Notes under the pieces: generated by a model
Databases searched by the model: none
Told to the model about the DNA's origin: nothing
What the model saw: the letters and a program-made list of their open reading frames with translations, nothing else
Part shown: positions 53,389 to 64,000 of the stretch, one piece after another
How the letters are laid out: each line of letters opens with the position of its first letter
Numbering within the stretch: the first letter of the stretch is position 1
Position numbers and translations under genes: made by a program
Source: Bacillus_BD sp963708895
Lineage (GTDB): Bacteria > Bacillota > Bacilli > Bacillales > Cytobacillaceae
DNA: 64,000 nt
Reading direction: 5' to 3'
NCBI GenBank assembly: GCA_963708895.1
Contig: CAVPUE010000012.1
Coordinates: 1-64,000, forward strand

Positions 53389-56300
53389 ATGCAACGATTT
53401 AAACAGCCACTAAAACAGGGACTATATGATCCGAAATTTGAACATGATGCTTGTGGGATTGGATTGATCGCCCATTTAAAAAAGAATCCTTCCCACCAAA
53501 TCGTAAAACAAGGTATCGCAATGCTTTGCCGCTTAGAACACCGTGGTTCCCAAGGTGGGAGATAATAATACAGGTGATGGAGCAGGAATTCTGATTCAAC
53601 TTCCCCATTCATTTTTCCAAAAGTCATGTTCACAATTGAGCAAAAAACAACCGGGAAGTTATGGGGTAGGGATGGTGTTTTTGCCTCAAGACTCGAAAGT
53701 AAGAAGCCAATGTGAAAAAGAGTTTGAAAGAATCATAGAGGAAGAAGGGCAGGAATGTATTGGTTGGAGAACCGTTCCTGTTAATGATGTGGTTATCGGG
53801 GAAAAAGCAAAAGAGAGTCAGCCCTATATCCGGCAAGTAATCATTGGCAAAGCCGAACAGCTTCATGAGGCTGAATTTGAAAGAATCCTTTATATGATTC
53901 GCAAAAGAACAGAAAAAAGAATTCGTGAACAACAACTAGCAAGAAATGAAACATTTTATGTGGCAAGTCTATCATCCAGAACGATTGTTTATAAAGGAAT
54001 GCTGGTTCCTGATCAATTAGATCAATATTATTTAGACTTGCAAGATGTGGATTTAGCGTCGACCTTTGTCTTAGTCCATTCTCGATACAGTACAAATACA
54101 TTCCCTAGTTGGGAAAGAGCGCATCCGAACCGAATGCTTGTGCACAATGGGGAAATCAACACCCTTGATGGCAATGTCAATTGGATGAAGGCCCGGGAAA
54201 AAACGATGCAATCACCGATTTGGGGTGAAAAGATAAAGGAACTGATTCCGATTATTGATGAAAACGGCAGTGATTCATCTTCATTTGATAATTGTTTAGA
54301 ATTTTTAGTCCACTCCGGACGGTCGTTGCCACATGCGGCGATGATGATGGTTCCAGAACCATGGGAGAAAGATGCAAGTATGGACGATAACTTAAAAGCC
54401 TTTTACGAATACCATAGCCATTTGATGGAGCCATGGGACGGACCAGCGGCCTTTGCTTTTACAGATGGCTTGCAAATTGGTGCCATGCAAGATCGAAATG
54501 GACTCCGCCCAGCCCGATATTATGTAACGGTCGATGACAAGATTATTTTATCCTCAGAGGCAGGGGTCATTGACCTTGAACCACATCAAATTTTAGAAAA
54601 AGGAAGGTTAAGTCCGGGCAAAATGCTTCTTGTTGACTTAACAGAAGGAGTAATCATTCAAGATGAAATCGTGAAGAACAAGATTGCCAGTAGTAGTCCA
54701 TACCGAAAATGGCTAGAAGCTAATCGTGATTCATTACAAGTACAGCCATTAGAGCAGAAAGAGTCAGACGTTTCCATTGTGAGATATCAACAAGCATTTG
54801 GCTACACGGTGGAAGAAGTGAAGCAAGTGATCGGCGTTATGGCTAGTGAAGGAAAAGAACCAATCCATTCGATGGGAAATGACATGCCATTAGCTGTTCT
54901 ATCCAATCAACCACAGCTACTATACAACTATTTCAAGCAACTATTTGCTCAAGTCACAAACCCTCCGATTGATGCGATACGAGAATCATTTGTTACATCA
55001 ACGACCACCTATCTTGGAGCCGAAGGGAATCTCCTCCAACCAACAGAAACTAGTTGCAGACGAATTGGGTTAAAAACACCGATTCTTTCTGATCAGGAAC
55101 TGGCTGCACTCAACCGTCAACAAAGCTTTAAAGTAAGGAAATTTCCGATCATGTTTCCAACAAACGGTGGCTGCAACAACCTGGAAATGGCCTTAAACGA
55201 CCTATTTTCAGCAGCGGATTTGGCGATCCAACAAGGTGTATCCTTGATCATTCTATCTGATAAAGGGATCAATGAGAACCAAGCAGCGATTCCGGCCTTA
55301 CTCGCTGTTAGCGGACTTCATCACCACTTCATACGCCAAGGAACAAGAACAGTAGTGAGTATTATTGTCGAAACCGGTGAGGCACATGACGTTCATCAGC
55401 AGGCCCTCTTAATTGGTTATGGTGCGGATGCAATCAACCCTTATTTAGCCCTAGCAAGCATCAGGACAATGGTGGAAAAGGGAGAATTTGATGAAACCAT
55501 TACTCATGAAAAAGCAATACAGCACTATTTAAAAGCTGTCAGGGATGGAATCGTCAAAATTATGTCCAAAATGGGGATTTCAACGATTCAAAGCTATCGT
55601 GGTGCGCAAATCTTTGAAGCCGTTGGAATCGCAAATAAGGTGATACAGCAATATTTTACCGGAACAACCTCTAGCTTAGGTGGAATTACCTTAGAAGTCA
55701 TCGCAGAAGAAGTCTTAATGCGCCACAGAGTTGCCTTTGATGGGGTGGAAAAGTTACTTAAGCCGGGAAGTGACTTTAAATACCGAAAAGACGGTGAACT
55801 TCATGTTTATAACCCCGCATTGATTCACGCATTGAAAAATGCCTGTCGAAAAAATGATTATGAGTTATTTAAAAAATACACCGAAAAAGCGAACAAAGAG
55901 CAGCTTATTTTTATCCGTCATCTACTAAAGTTTAAAGAAAACTCCACACCCATACCACTTGACGAAGTGGAACCGGTAGAATCAATTATCCGTCGCTTTA
56001 AAACCGGTGCCATGTCATATGGCTCCCTAAGTCAGGAAGCACACGAAATCATCGCAATCGCCATGAATCGTCTCGGTGGAAAAAGTAACAGCGGAGAAGG
56101 TGGTGAACATCCTGACCGTACCATCCTTGATGAGAATGGAGATTCTCGCCGAAGTGCGATTAAACAAGTGGCATCTGGTCGGTTTGGGGTGACAAGTCAT
56201 TATTTAGTAAATGCCAATGAAATCCAAATTAAAATGGCGCAAGGGGCAAAGCCGGGTGAGGGTGGGCACCTTCCAGGAGATAAAGTGTATCCTTGGATTG

Positions 56301-57880
56301 CCGAAGTACGCGGCTCAACACCAGGTATTGAATTAATTTCACCGCCACCACACCATGATATTTATTCGATTGAAGACTTAGCCCAGCTGATTCATGATTT
56401 AAAAAATGCCAATCCACAGGCACGAATTAGCGTGAAGCTTGTAGCAAAAGCAGGGGTAGGAACGATTGCGACAGGTGTGGCAAAGGGATTGGCAGATGTG
56501 ATTTTAATTAGCGGCTCTGACGGTGGAACAGGAGCGGCACCACGAACAAGTATTAAACATGCTGGCATTCCTTGGGAAGTTGGTCTCGCAGAAGCTCATC
56601 AAACTCTTGTCTTAAATGGCCTTCGTGACCGCGTTGTTCTTGAGTCAGATGGAAAAATCATGACTGGTAGCGATATTGTGATGGCAACCCTACTCGGAGC
56701 TGAGGAGTATGGATTTGCGACTTCCGCTCTAGTCGTTCTCGGCTGTGTGATGGTCCGTCAATGTCATTTAAATACTTGCCCTGTTGGAATTGCCACACAA
56801 GATCCTGAACTTCGGAAAAAATTCATTGGAAAGCCGGAGCATGTCGAAGCGTTTATGCGCTTTATCGCTCAGGATGTTCGGGAAATTATGGCAACGCTGG
56901 GATTCAGAACGATCAATGAAATGGTCGGTCGTACCGATTTATTAACCCAAAGCGATATCGCGAAAGAGCATTGGAAAGCAAAACATCTTGATTTATCGCG
57001 CATCCTATATCAGCCTTCTTCCAATAGAGATGGAGTTTTCAATAGAAGGAAACAAAACCACGGACTTGAAAAATCATTAGATGTTCAAGAATTGTTAAGC
57101 ATTTGTCAACCAGCCCTTGAGATGAAAGAAAAAGTAAAGGCAAGTTTTACGATTCAAAACACAAATAGGGCCGTTGGAACGCTAATCGGCGGTGAAGTGA
57201 CAAAGCGTTATGGTCGTGAAGGCTTACCGGAAGACAGCATTGATCTTGAATTTAAAGGTTCGGCCGGACAAAGCTTTGGTGCCTTTATTCCAAAAGGGGT
57301 TACACTAACACTCGAAGGGGATGCCAATGACTATGTTGGAAAAGGGTTGTCAGGCGGAAAAATCGTAGTTTATCCATGTGAAAACTCTATCTTTATTCCA
57401 GAAGAAAATACGATTATCGGAAATACCTGCTTTTATGGAGCAACATCAGGTGAAGCCTATATTCGTGGCTTGGCAGGTGACCGTTTCGCTGTTAGAAATA
57501 GTGGTATAAAGGCGGTTGTAGAGGGAATTGGTGATCATGGATTGGAGTATATGACAGGTGGAGTTATCGCGATTCTCGGCAGAATCGGAAAAAACTTTGC
57601 GGCAGGAATGTCAGGCGGTGTCGCTTACGTATTCACGGAGGACTTAGATACATTTTATAGAAAATGTAATCAAACATTAGTGGATATCGATCCACTAGAG
57701 GAAAAGGATCAAAACGAACTTCATCAGCTTGTAACGAATCATTTTGAATATACAGGTAGCGCCCGTGCTTCGCAACTTCTTGACGATTGGAATGGAAATT
57801 TGACGAGATGGGTGAAGGTAATCCCGAAAGAATATAAAAAAGTATTGAAGTTAAAAGCAGTCGATACGTTGATTAAGTAA
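53389..57880 (+). CDS. gltB: Glutamate synthase large subunit, frameshifted near its start
   Basis: This is the NADPH-type GOGAT large chain, about 1497 residues after correction: glutamine amidotransferase domain with nucleophile Cys in FEHDACGIGLIA, central domain, FMN-binding synthase domain (FKTGAMSYGSLSQEAHEIIA, NSGEGGEHPDR, LISGSDGGTGAAPRTS) with the 3Fe-4S cysteines in CVMVRQCHLNTCPVGIATQ, and the C-terminal beta-helix (GGEVTKRYGREGLPEDS). At about 53562 GGTGG-G-AGAT has an extra G; without it HRGSQGGDNNTGDGAG reads through. It starts at ATG 53389 after AAAGGGTG. The small subunit gene is not next to it; asnB follows. Confidence 0.95.
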
Positions 57881-58006
57881 ATATGGAAGAATTTTGCTTC
57901 ATTCTGAACTAACATGATTCACACTCCTTTTCGCACAAGAAGATATCTCTGAATGGGGCAAATGAAAAATACCACGGAAAAAACTATAGCGAAAGAGTGA
58001 TGAGAC

Positions 58007-59861
58007 ATGTGTGGAATAACAGGATGGATTGATTGGAAACAAGCTGGAAAACACAAAGAAGTCATTGTCAAAAAAATGGCTCAAACATTGGCGAAGCGGG
58101 GGCCGGACGCTTCCAATGTCTTTAGTGATCATCATGCAGCACTTGGTCACACAAGGCTCATTGTGGTCGATCCTGCCGGCGGCGCCCAGCCGATGACGAA
58201 AAAAGCAAAGGAAGGAAATGACTTTACGATTGTCTACAATGGGGAGCTTTATAATACAGAGGATCTTCGTAAGGAATTAGTGAGAAGAGGGTATACCTTT
58301 CAATCCCATTCAGATACGGAGGTACTTCTTACCGCCTATATGGAATGGAAGGAAAGATGTGTTGAACACCTAAATGGGATTTTTGCCTTTGCGATTTGGG
58401 AGCATCAGAAGCAAAAGCTTTTTATCGCTAGAGATCGCTTAGGTGTGAAACCTTTATTTTACAAACAGAAAAATGGCTCTTTATTATTCGGCTCAGAATT
58501 GAAAGCGATTTTGGCCCACCCTGATGTAAAGGCAGAGGTAGACCTGGAAGGGTGGCAGGAAGTATTTGGGTTAGGCCCTTCCCGTACTCCTGGCCACGGT
58601 GTATTTCGCGGAATCAATGAGTTGAAACCTGCTCATTTCCTTGTATTTGACCGTAATGGCCTCAGGATCAAACGCTACTGGAATGTGGAAAGTAAGGAAC
58701 ATCATCATTCCTTAGGGGAAACGGTGGAGCACGTCCGCTTTCTTGTGAGAGATGCGATTGAGCGGCAGTTGGTGGCAGATGTTCCTGTCTGTACTTTTCT
58801 CTCAGGTGGCCTTGATTCTAGTGCGATTAGTGCGATTGCGTCGAGTTATTTTCAAAAAAAAGGCAGAGGAACGCTTCATACGTATTCAATCGATTATGAG
58901 CGTAACAGTGAATACTTCCAATCCAGTCTGTTTCAGCCTGATGAGGATCGACCATGGATCGAGAAAGTGGTTCATGATTTAGGGGTCCAGCATCATGGGG
59001 CTGTCATAAGCCATGAGGAGCTAGCGGGTAGGCTAGAGGATGCTGTAAGAGCAAGGGATTTGCCAGGGATGGCTGATATTGATTCCTCGTTACTTTGGTT
59101 TTCAGAGGGAATTAAACAAGATTTTACGGTTGCTTTGTCAGGGGAATGTGCAGATGAAATCTTTGGTGGATATCCTTGGTTTTATCAAAAGGAATTGCTG
59201 GAGGATGACCATTTTCCGTGGATGAAATCGGAGAAGGAGCGGCACGATCTACTACTACCACAATGGCAGAAAAAATTGAATTTGAAAGAGTACGTGAACA
59301 ATCGTTATCAGGAAACACTCCGAGAGGTTCCTAGATTAGAAGGGGAGAGTGAAATAGAAGCTCGGCGTCGAGAGCTATTTTACTTGAATAGAGTTTGGTT
59401 CATGGGAACGTTGTTAGAGCGAAAGGACCGTATGAGTATGGCTGCTAGTCTCGAGGTTCGCGTTCCATTTGCTGATCACCGCTTGATTGAGTATGTTTGG
59501 AATATTCCATGGGAGATGAAAATGCTGGGTGGTCGTGAAAAAGGATTATTACGTAAGGCGTTAGAAGGAACCCTTCCCCATGACGTTCTATATCGAAAGA
59601 AAAGTCCTTATCCGAAAACCCATAATCCAGAGTATATGAAAATAGTGAAAAATATGTTAACCAAAATTATCGAAAACAAAACAATCACCGATTCTTGAAT
59701 TGGTTTCCAAACAAAAGGTAAAAGACATCCTTGACAGTGACGGATCTTCCTTCAAAGTTCCATGGTTCGGACAGCTCATGACAGGACCTCAGTTGATCGC
59801 TCACTTAGCGCAAATGAATATGTGGCTTGAAATATACAATGTGAATATTTTATGTGATTGA
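58007..59861 (+). CDS. asnB: Asparagine synthetase (glutamine-hydrolysing), frameshifted near its end
   Basis: This enzyme makes asparagine from aspartate, glutamine and ATP. MCGITGWID gives the N-terminal nucleophile Cys-2; the glutaminase domain spans to about residue 200; the synthetase has the ATP loop FLSGGLDSSAISA and SGECADEIFGGYPW. A stop appears at 59698, but one base over, LELVSKQKVKDILDSD and VPWFGQLMTGPQLIAHLAQMNMWLEIYNVN continue to TGA 59861, a normal family ending. An extra A near 59682 explains this; corrected length is about 617 residues, the AsnB/AsnO size. It is 126 bp behind gltB. Confidence 0.92.
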
Positions 59862-59938
59862 CATATTGAAAGATCAGGTCATGAAAACGAGGCATTTGAA
59901 GTTTAGACGAAATAATGATTGTAGATTTTGTGAATTTG

Positions 59939-59970
59939 AGGAACGGACCTTTTAGGTTCGTTCCTTAAAT
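59939..59970 (+). terminator. Terminator of asnB
   Basis: AGGAACGGACC pairs with GGTTCGTTCCT (one mismatch) and TTAAAT follows. Confidence 0.6.
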
Positions 59971-60090
59971 ATGTCTACACTATCGTTTAATAAAAATATT
60001 ATTGTGCAAAAAAATTGCTTGATTGTCATTCAAGGACTACAATTAATAGCAGATTAATAGATTTTTTGTGAATTGGGGGAATAGTCAAAA

Positions 60091-60627
60091 ATGAGAAAAC
60101 TACATAAAACAATCGTAATTCCTCTATTAGTCATTCTGCTAGGAATTGCAGTCTTTGGATTTATTGATTACAGAAGCAAAGAAACCGTATCCGTTATACA
60201 AAAAACCTCTTCATCACAAAATCATCCTGCTGGTGGAACTTATTTAGAAATTCAAGAGGATAGATCAGAGTCGATTGAAAAAGAGCTGCCGAATAAGATG
60301 ACAGAGGAACAAGTTCAGGATGCTATTCATCAAATGAGTCATCAAAAAGTGAGAGCTGAGAAAAAATGGGGTTTTATACCCTTAACAAGAGAACGTGTTG
60401 ATAGATTAATAGAAGTAATAAACGCAAACCAATATGAACATGAGGATGTCTACTTGGATATCTTAAAGGCATGGAAAGAAAGCAATTTTTCATATATAGA
60501 TGGAAATCATAATGCCATTTGGGTATTACAAGATGGAAACGTCGGAAAAGCAACGGGAATTTTGACTCTGGAAGAAGAGATGAAGTATATTGAACAGCAC
60601 TATACGATTATGCCTGAAAAAGAATAA
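60091..60627 (+). CDS. DUF6241-type membrane-anchored protein
   Basis: This is a 178-residue protein with an N-terminal membrane anchor (residues 7-27, IVIPLLVILLGIAVFGFI) and an extracytoplasmic, hydrophilic remainder. MTEEQVQDAIHQMSHQKVRAEKKWGFIPLTRERVDRL and a late HNAIWVLQDGNVGKATGILT are its conserved-looking parts; I associate the pattern with DUF6241. Function unknown. Ribosome site TTGGGGGAAT. It has no operon partner. Confidence 0.75.
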   Translation: MRKLHKTIVIPLLVILLGIAVFGFIDYRSKETVSVIQKTSSSQNHPAGGTYLEIQEDRSESIEKELPNKMTEEQVQDAIHQMSHQKVRAEKKWGFIPLTRERVDRLIEVINANQYEHEDVYLDILKAWKESNFSYIDGNHNAIWVLQDGNVGKATGILTLEEEMKYIEQHYTIMPEKE

Positions 60628-60740
60628 TGACTTATATATAGATTTTGTAAAAATTTATGAATCTATTTGGAACCTTTGTGGGAGTATGGTAAAATAGAAA
60701 CATTGTAAAAGCGTGTTTTTTATCAGGAGGTACTTATATT

Positions 60741-60974
60741 ATGCATACAGTCTTACTTTCTTTACTTGTGATTGATGCAATTGCTCTTATTATTGTGGTT
60801 CTACTTCAATCAGGTAAGAGTGCTGGATTATCAGGAGCGATTTCTGGCGGTGCTGAGCAATTATTCGGAAAACAAAAGGCTCGTGGAATTGACGCGGTTC
60901 TTCATCGTATAACAGTTGTATTAGCTGTTTTGTTTTTTGTTCTTGCCGTTGCCGTTTCGTATTTTGGACTTTAA
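60741..60974 (+). CDS. secG: Preprotein translocase subunit SecG
   Basis: This is a 77-residue SecYEG channel subunit with two helices and the motif LLQSGKSAGLSGAISGGAEQLFGKQKARG between them. Strong CAGGAGG site. Precedes est and rnr as in Bacillus. Confidence 0.95.
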   Translation: MHTVLLSLLVIDAIALIIVVLLQSGKSAGLSGAISGGAEQLFGKQKARGIDAVLHRITVVLAVLFFVLAVAVSYFGL

Positions 60975-60984
60975 TAGAGCAAGA

Positions 60985-61015
60985 AGCCTGGCTTGTTTTT
61001 AGGTCAGGCTTTTTA
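60985..61015 (+). terminator. Terminator of secG
   Basis: AGCCTG pairs with CAGGCT; five T follow. Confidence 0.75.
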
Positions 61016-61072
61016 CTTATGTCATGAAGAATCGAAATAATGGCATGTTGTGCTCATTTTTGCTTAAACTAA

Positions 61073-61253
61073 GGTTGTATTCGTAAAGTTTTTTGTTAAA
61101 ATCCAAAGGTCGATTTTAACGTAGAAATACCTATTTTGTACATTCGTATTAAATTTGTAGCTCTTTTCTCAAAAATATTAAGCTATTTCAACATGAAAAC
61201 AATGATAATTAGCTTTTTTTTCTCTGAAAGCAACGGAGTTTGAGAAAAGAGTC
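61073..61253 (-). mobile_element. MITE-like element, copy C
   Basis: 181 bp, reverse orientation. It begins GGTTGTATTCGTAAAG and ends TTTGAGAAAAGAGTC. Hairpin 2 is intact at about 61093-61120 (GTTAAAATC / GATTTTAAC); hairpin 1 arms are GCTCTTTTCTCAAAAA and TTTGAGAAAAGAG. The 8-bp flanks (TAAACTAA / TTAATCAA) agree at only five positions, so the duplication is unclear or eroded. Confidence 0.78.
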
Positions 61254-61295
61254 TTAATCAAACGTTTGATTAAGGACATCAAGGGGGAAATGACA

Positions 61296-62052
61296 ATGAA
61301 AGTAAAAGCACCACAGCCATTTACATTTACATTTGGAGAAGGAAAAAGAGCGGTACTCTTGCTACATGGATTTACAGGACACTCAGCAGATGTTCGAATG
61401 CTTGGGCGATTCCTTGAAAAAAAAGGCTATACATGTCATGCGCCGATCATGAAAGGACATGGTGGAGCAACACCAGAAGAACTCATGACAACGGGACCAG
61501 ACCAATGGTGGAAGGATGTCATGGATGCGTATAAATACCTTCAAGATAGAGGACATAAGGAGATTGCGGTAGGCGGATTATCACTAGGTGGGGTATTTTC
61601 GTTAAAATTAGGCTACACTGTACCTATAAAAGGAATTGTATCGATGTGTGCCCCTGCCTATATTAAAAGTGAACAAATCATGTACGAAGGCGTACTGGAA
61701 TACACACGTAATTATAAAAAAATAGAAGGAAAATCGCCTGAAGAAATCGAAAAGGAAATGAATGAATTTCAAAAAATACCGATAGATACAATAAAGGCAC
61801 TTACAGAACTTAATTGCAGATGTACGGGATCATATTGATATGATTTACGCACCCTTATTTGTCGTCCAAGCGAGGAATGACGGTATGATTAATACAGACA
61901 GTGCAAATATTATTTATAATCGAACGGAATCCACGCAAAAAGAAATCAAGTGGTATGAGCATTCAAGGCACGTCATCACGTTGGATAAGGAAAAGGATCA
62001 ATTGCACGAAGATGTTTATCAGTTTTTAGAAACACTAGATTGGGAAGAATGA
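61296..62052 (+). CDS. est: Carboxylesterase (Est30/YvaK-like), frameshifted
   Basis: This is an alpha/beta hydrolase acting on short-chain esters. LLLHGFTGHSADVRMLGRFLEKKGYTCHAPIMKGHG gives the oxyanion region, GGLSLGGVFSLKLG the catalytic Ser, and YAPLFVVQARNDGMIN and HSRHVITLDKEKDQLHEDVYQFLETLDW the Asp and His. The frame breaks at about 61812: ALTE is followed by LIADVRDHIDMIYAP after one extra base. Corrected length is about 251 residues. ATG 61296 has AAGGGGGAAA eight bases ahead; an ATG six bases earlier is too close to it. Mobile repeats in the same orientation flank the gene on both sides. Confidence 0.92.
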
Positions 62053-62063
62053 TTAAAATTAAA

Positions 62064-62245
62064 GGCTATTTTCGTAAAGATTGTTGTTAAAATCCAAAGA
62101 CCGATTTTAACGTAGAAATAAGCTATTTTGTACCTTCGTATAAAGTTTGCAGCTCTTTTCTCAAAAATAAAGTTCAATGTCAACGTGAGTACAAGAAAAA
62201 TCAGCTTTTTTCTATCCAAAAGCAACAAAGCTTGAGAAAAGAGCC
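62064..62245 (-). mobile_element. MITE-like element, copy D
   Basis: 182 bp, reverse orientation, both ends intact: GGCTATTTTCGTAAAG and TTGAGAAAAGAGCC. Flanks AAATTAAA (62056-62063) and ATATTAAA (62246-62253) match at seven of eight positions. It ends 22 bp before the rnr start codon. Confidence 0.85.
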
Positions 62246-62267
62246 ATATTAAAAAGGAGGGAATAGG

Positions 62268-64000
62268 ATGGAAGATACTATTCAACAACATATTGACCGA
62301 TTGCTGCATTATATGAAAGACGAAGCCTATAAACCTTTAACAGTCCAAGAGTTAGAACAGGCGCTAGGTGTAGAAGACTCAACAACCTTTAAAGATTTTG
62401 TCAAAGCACTTGTACAGATGGAGGAAAAAGGATTAGTCGTTCGCACGAGAAGCAACCGTTATGGGCTGCCAGAAAAAATGAACCTGATTCGCGGAAAGCT
62501 TACAGGACATGCGAAAGGATTTGCGTTTGTCATTCCAGAAGAAAAAGGGATGGATGATATTTTCATTCCCCCAAATGAAACAAATAATGCTTTACACGGT
62601 GACACTGTACTAGCAAGAGTAACGTCAGAGACTTCTGGTCAACGTCGCGAAGGAACGATTGTGAGGATTTTGGAAAGAGGCGTCCAAACAATTGTTGGAA
62701 CCTATACGGAAAGCAAAAATTTTGGTTTTGTCATTCCAGATGAAAAGAAATTTGCTGGAGATATTTTTATTCCGAAAGCAGCAAAAAATGGCGCTATAGA
62801 AGGACATAAAGTGGTCGTGAAATTAACCACCTATCCTGAAGGCAGAATGAGTGCAGAGGGAGAAGTCATTGAAATTCTTGGACATAAAAATGATCCAGGA
62901 GTCGACATCCTTTCGGTTATTCATAAACATGGATTACCACAGGAATTTCCTGATGAGGTCATGCAACAGGCGAATGACACACCAGATTCGATTGATGAAG
63001 CAGAACTCAAAGACCGTCGCGATTTAAGAGATCAAACCATTGTAACGATTGATGGTGCCGATGCGAAGGATTTAGATGATGCGGTTACGGTTACAAAGCT
63101 TGAAAATGGCAACTACAAACTAGGTGTACATATTGCGGATGTCAGCTATTATGTAACAGAAGAGTCTCCTATTGACCGTGAAGCGGCAGAGCGCGGGACA
63201 AGTGTTTATTTAGTAGACCGAGTGATTCCGATGATTCCCCATCGTCTATCAAATGGAATTTGTTCATTAAATCCGAAGGTAGATCGATTAACACTATCAT
63301 GCGAAATGGAAATTGATAGTGATGGGGTTGTCGTCAACCATGAAATCTTCCAAAGTGTTATCAAAACAACAGAGCGAATGACTTACTCTGATGTGAATAA
63401 AATTCTCGTTGATCAAGACGAAGAAGTCATGAAAAAATATGAGCCGCTTGTACCGATGTTTCAGTTAATGCATGAATTAGCCAAGACTTTAAATGGAAAA
63501 CGACAACATCGTGGCGCGATTGACTTTGATTTTAAAGAAGCAAAGGTACTGGTGGATGAAGATGGTAAACCACAGGACGTAGTGATTAGAGAACGGTCTG
63601 TAGGTGAGCGTCTCATCGAAGAATTTATGCTTGCCGCCAATGAAACGATTGCTGAACATTTCCATTGGATGGAAGTTCCGTTTATTTACCGTATTCATGA
63701 AGATCCAAAAGAAGAAAAGTTATTTCGTTTCTTTGAATTTATCACGAACTTTGGCTATATCGTAAAAGGAACCGCCAATTCTGTACATCCACGAGCGCTT
63801 CAAGAAATTATTGAAGCAGTTAAAGGCAAAGCCGGAAGAAATGGTGATTTCAACGGTCATGCTACGTTCGATGCAACAAGCAAAATATGATCCAGAAAGC
63901 TTAGGTCACTTTGGGCTTTCAACAGAATACTATACCCATTTTACATCGCCGATTCGCCGTTACCCTGACTTAATTGTCCACCGTTTAATTCGGACATATT
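62268..64000 (+). CDS. rnr: Ribonuclease R, 3'-truncated by window edge and frameshifted
   Basis: This is a 3'-5' exoribonuclease of the RNB family that degrades structured RNA. An N-terminal winged helix (residues ~1-60) is followed by two cold-shock domains (GFAFVIPEEKGMDDIFIPP, NFGFVIPDEKKFAGDIFIPK) and the RNB domain with the metal-binding GADAKDLDDAVTV, HIADVSYYV and LMLAANE-like FMLAANETIAEH. The frame breaks at about 63833: GKA is followed by EEMVISTVMLRSMQQAKYDPES after one extra G, and coding continues to the window end (RRYPDLIVHRLIRT). It starts at ATG 62268 after AAAGGAGGG. Confidence 0.95.

Noticed and set aside
1..64000. CRISPR array, rRNA operon, prophage or integrated plasmid
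   Set aside because: No regularly spaced direct repeats, rRNA motifs, integrase, capsid, terminase or replication genes are visible; repeats present are dispersed and palindromic.

Overview
The window reads as chromosome of a low-GC, spore-forming Gram-positive bacterium of the Bacillaceae. The support is the Bacillus-type order of conserved blocks (csbA-uvrB-uvrA, hprK-lgt-yvoD-ppaX-yvoF, hisZGDBHAF-hisIE, yvcD-trxB ... yvcI-rapZ-yvcK-whiA-crh, clpP, rpoN/sigL, cggR-gapA-pgk-tpiA-gpmI-eno, secG-est-rnr). Further support comes from the Crh/HPr kinase pair, a CtsR box at clpP, a CggR operator, a YjcZ-type sporulation miniprotein, strong AGGAGG-type ribosome sites and TTG/GTG starts. I cannot name the species.

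Layout. 1-9 kb is an accessory-looking stretch: a formate/nitrite-type channel, a tiny basic protein, two MneP/MneS-like cation efflux genes plus the relic of a third, an aromatic-acid-exporter-like protein, a Ktr potassium uptake pair, a PilZ protein and a LytTR-DUF3021 pair. 9.4-10.7 kb holds czcD with a textbook SmtB/CzrA-type operator and a convergent czrA. 10.9-22.1 kb holds excision repair, cell-envelope stress proteins, HPr kinase, Lgt and PpaX. 22.2-29.1 kb is a complete histidine operon. 29.5-41.7 kb holds a GNAT, an M20 peptidase, a TPR protein, thioredoxin reductase, a PhnD/C/E-type oxyanion transporter set into the conserved order, and the rapZ-yvcK-whiA-crh operon. 41.8-52.3 kb holds clpP, tRNA-Arg(CCG), sigma-54 and the glycolytic operon. 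52.5-64 kb holds a TM2 protein, a glutamate synthase large subunit with an asparagine synthetase behind it, secG, an esterase and the start of rnr.

How they work together. Crh, HPr kinase, CggR, YvcK and RapZ are linked to carbon flow and feed on or control the glycolytic operon. CzrA, CzcD and the two CDF proteins handle Zn/Co/Mn excess. Histidine synthesis, glutamate synthase and asparagine synthetase form a nitrogen/amino-acid block.

Two things stand out beyond ordinary genes. First, there is a family of about 180-bp non-coding elements with terminal inverted repeats, 8-bp target duplications and two internal hairpins: four full copies and three internally deleted ones. One copy can be compared with a paralogous empty site inside this same window. 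Second, there is a highly structured intergenic RNA-like repeat (29270-29470 and, inverted, 43064-43210) that resembles the end RNAs of IS200/IS605-type elements but has no transposase or nuclease gene beside it.

Sequence quality matters: at least 24 single-base indels, nearly all insertions, break pgk, tpiA, gpmI and eno within 3.8 kb, and nine more are scattered in ktr, uvrB, lgt, hisH, rpoN, gltB, asnB, est and rnr. Because protein similarity resumes at once in the next frame, I treat these as probable sequencing/assembly errors and annotate each gene across its full span.
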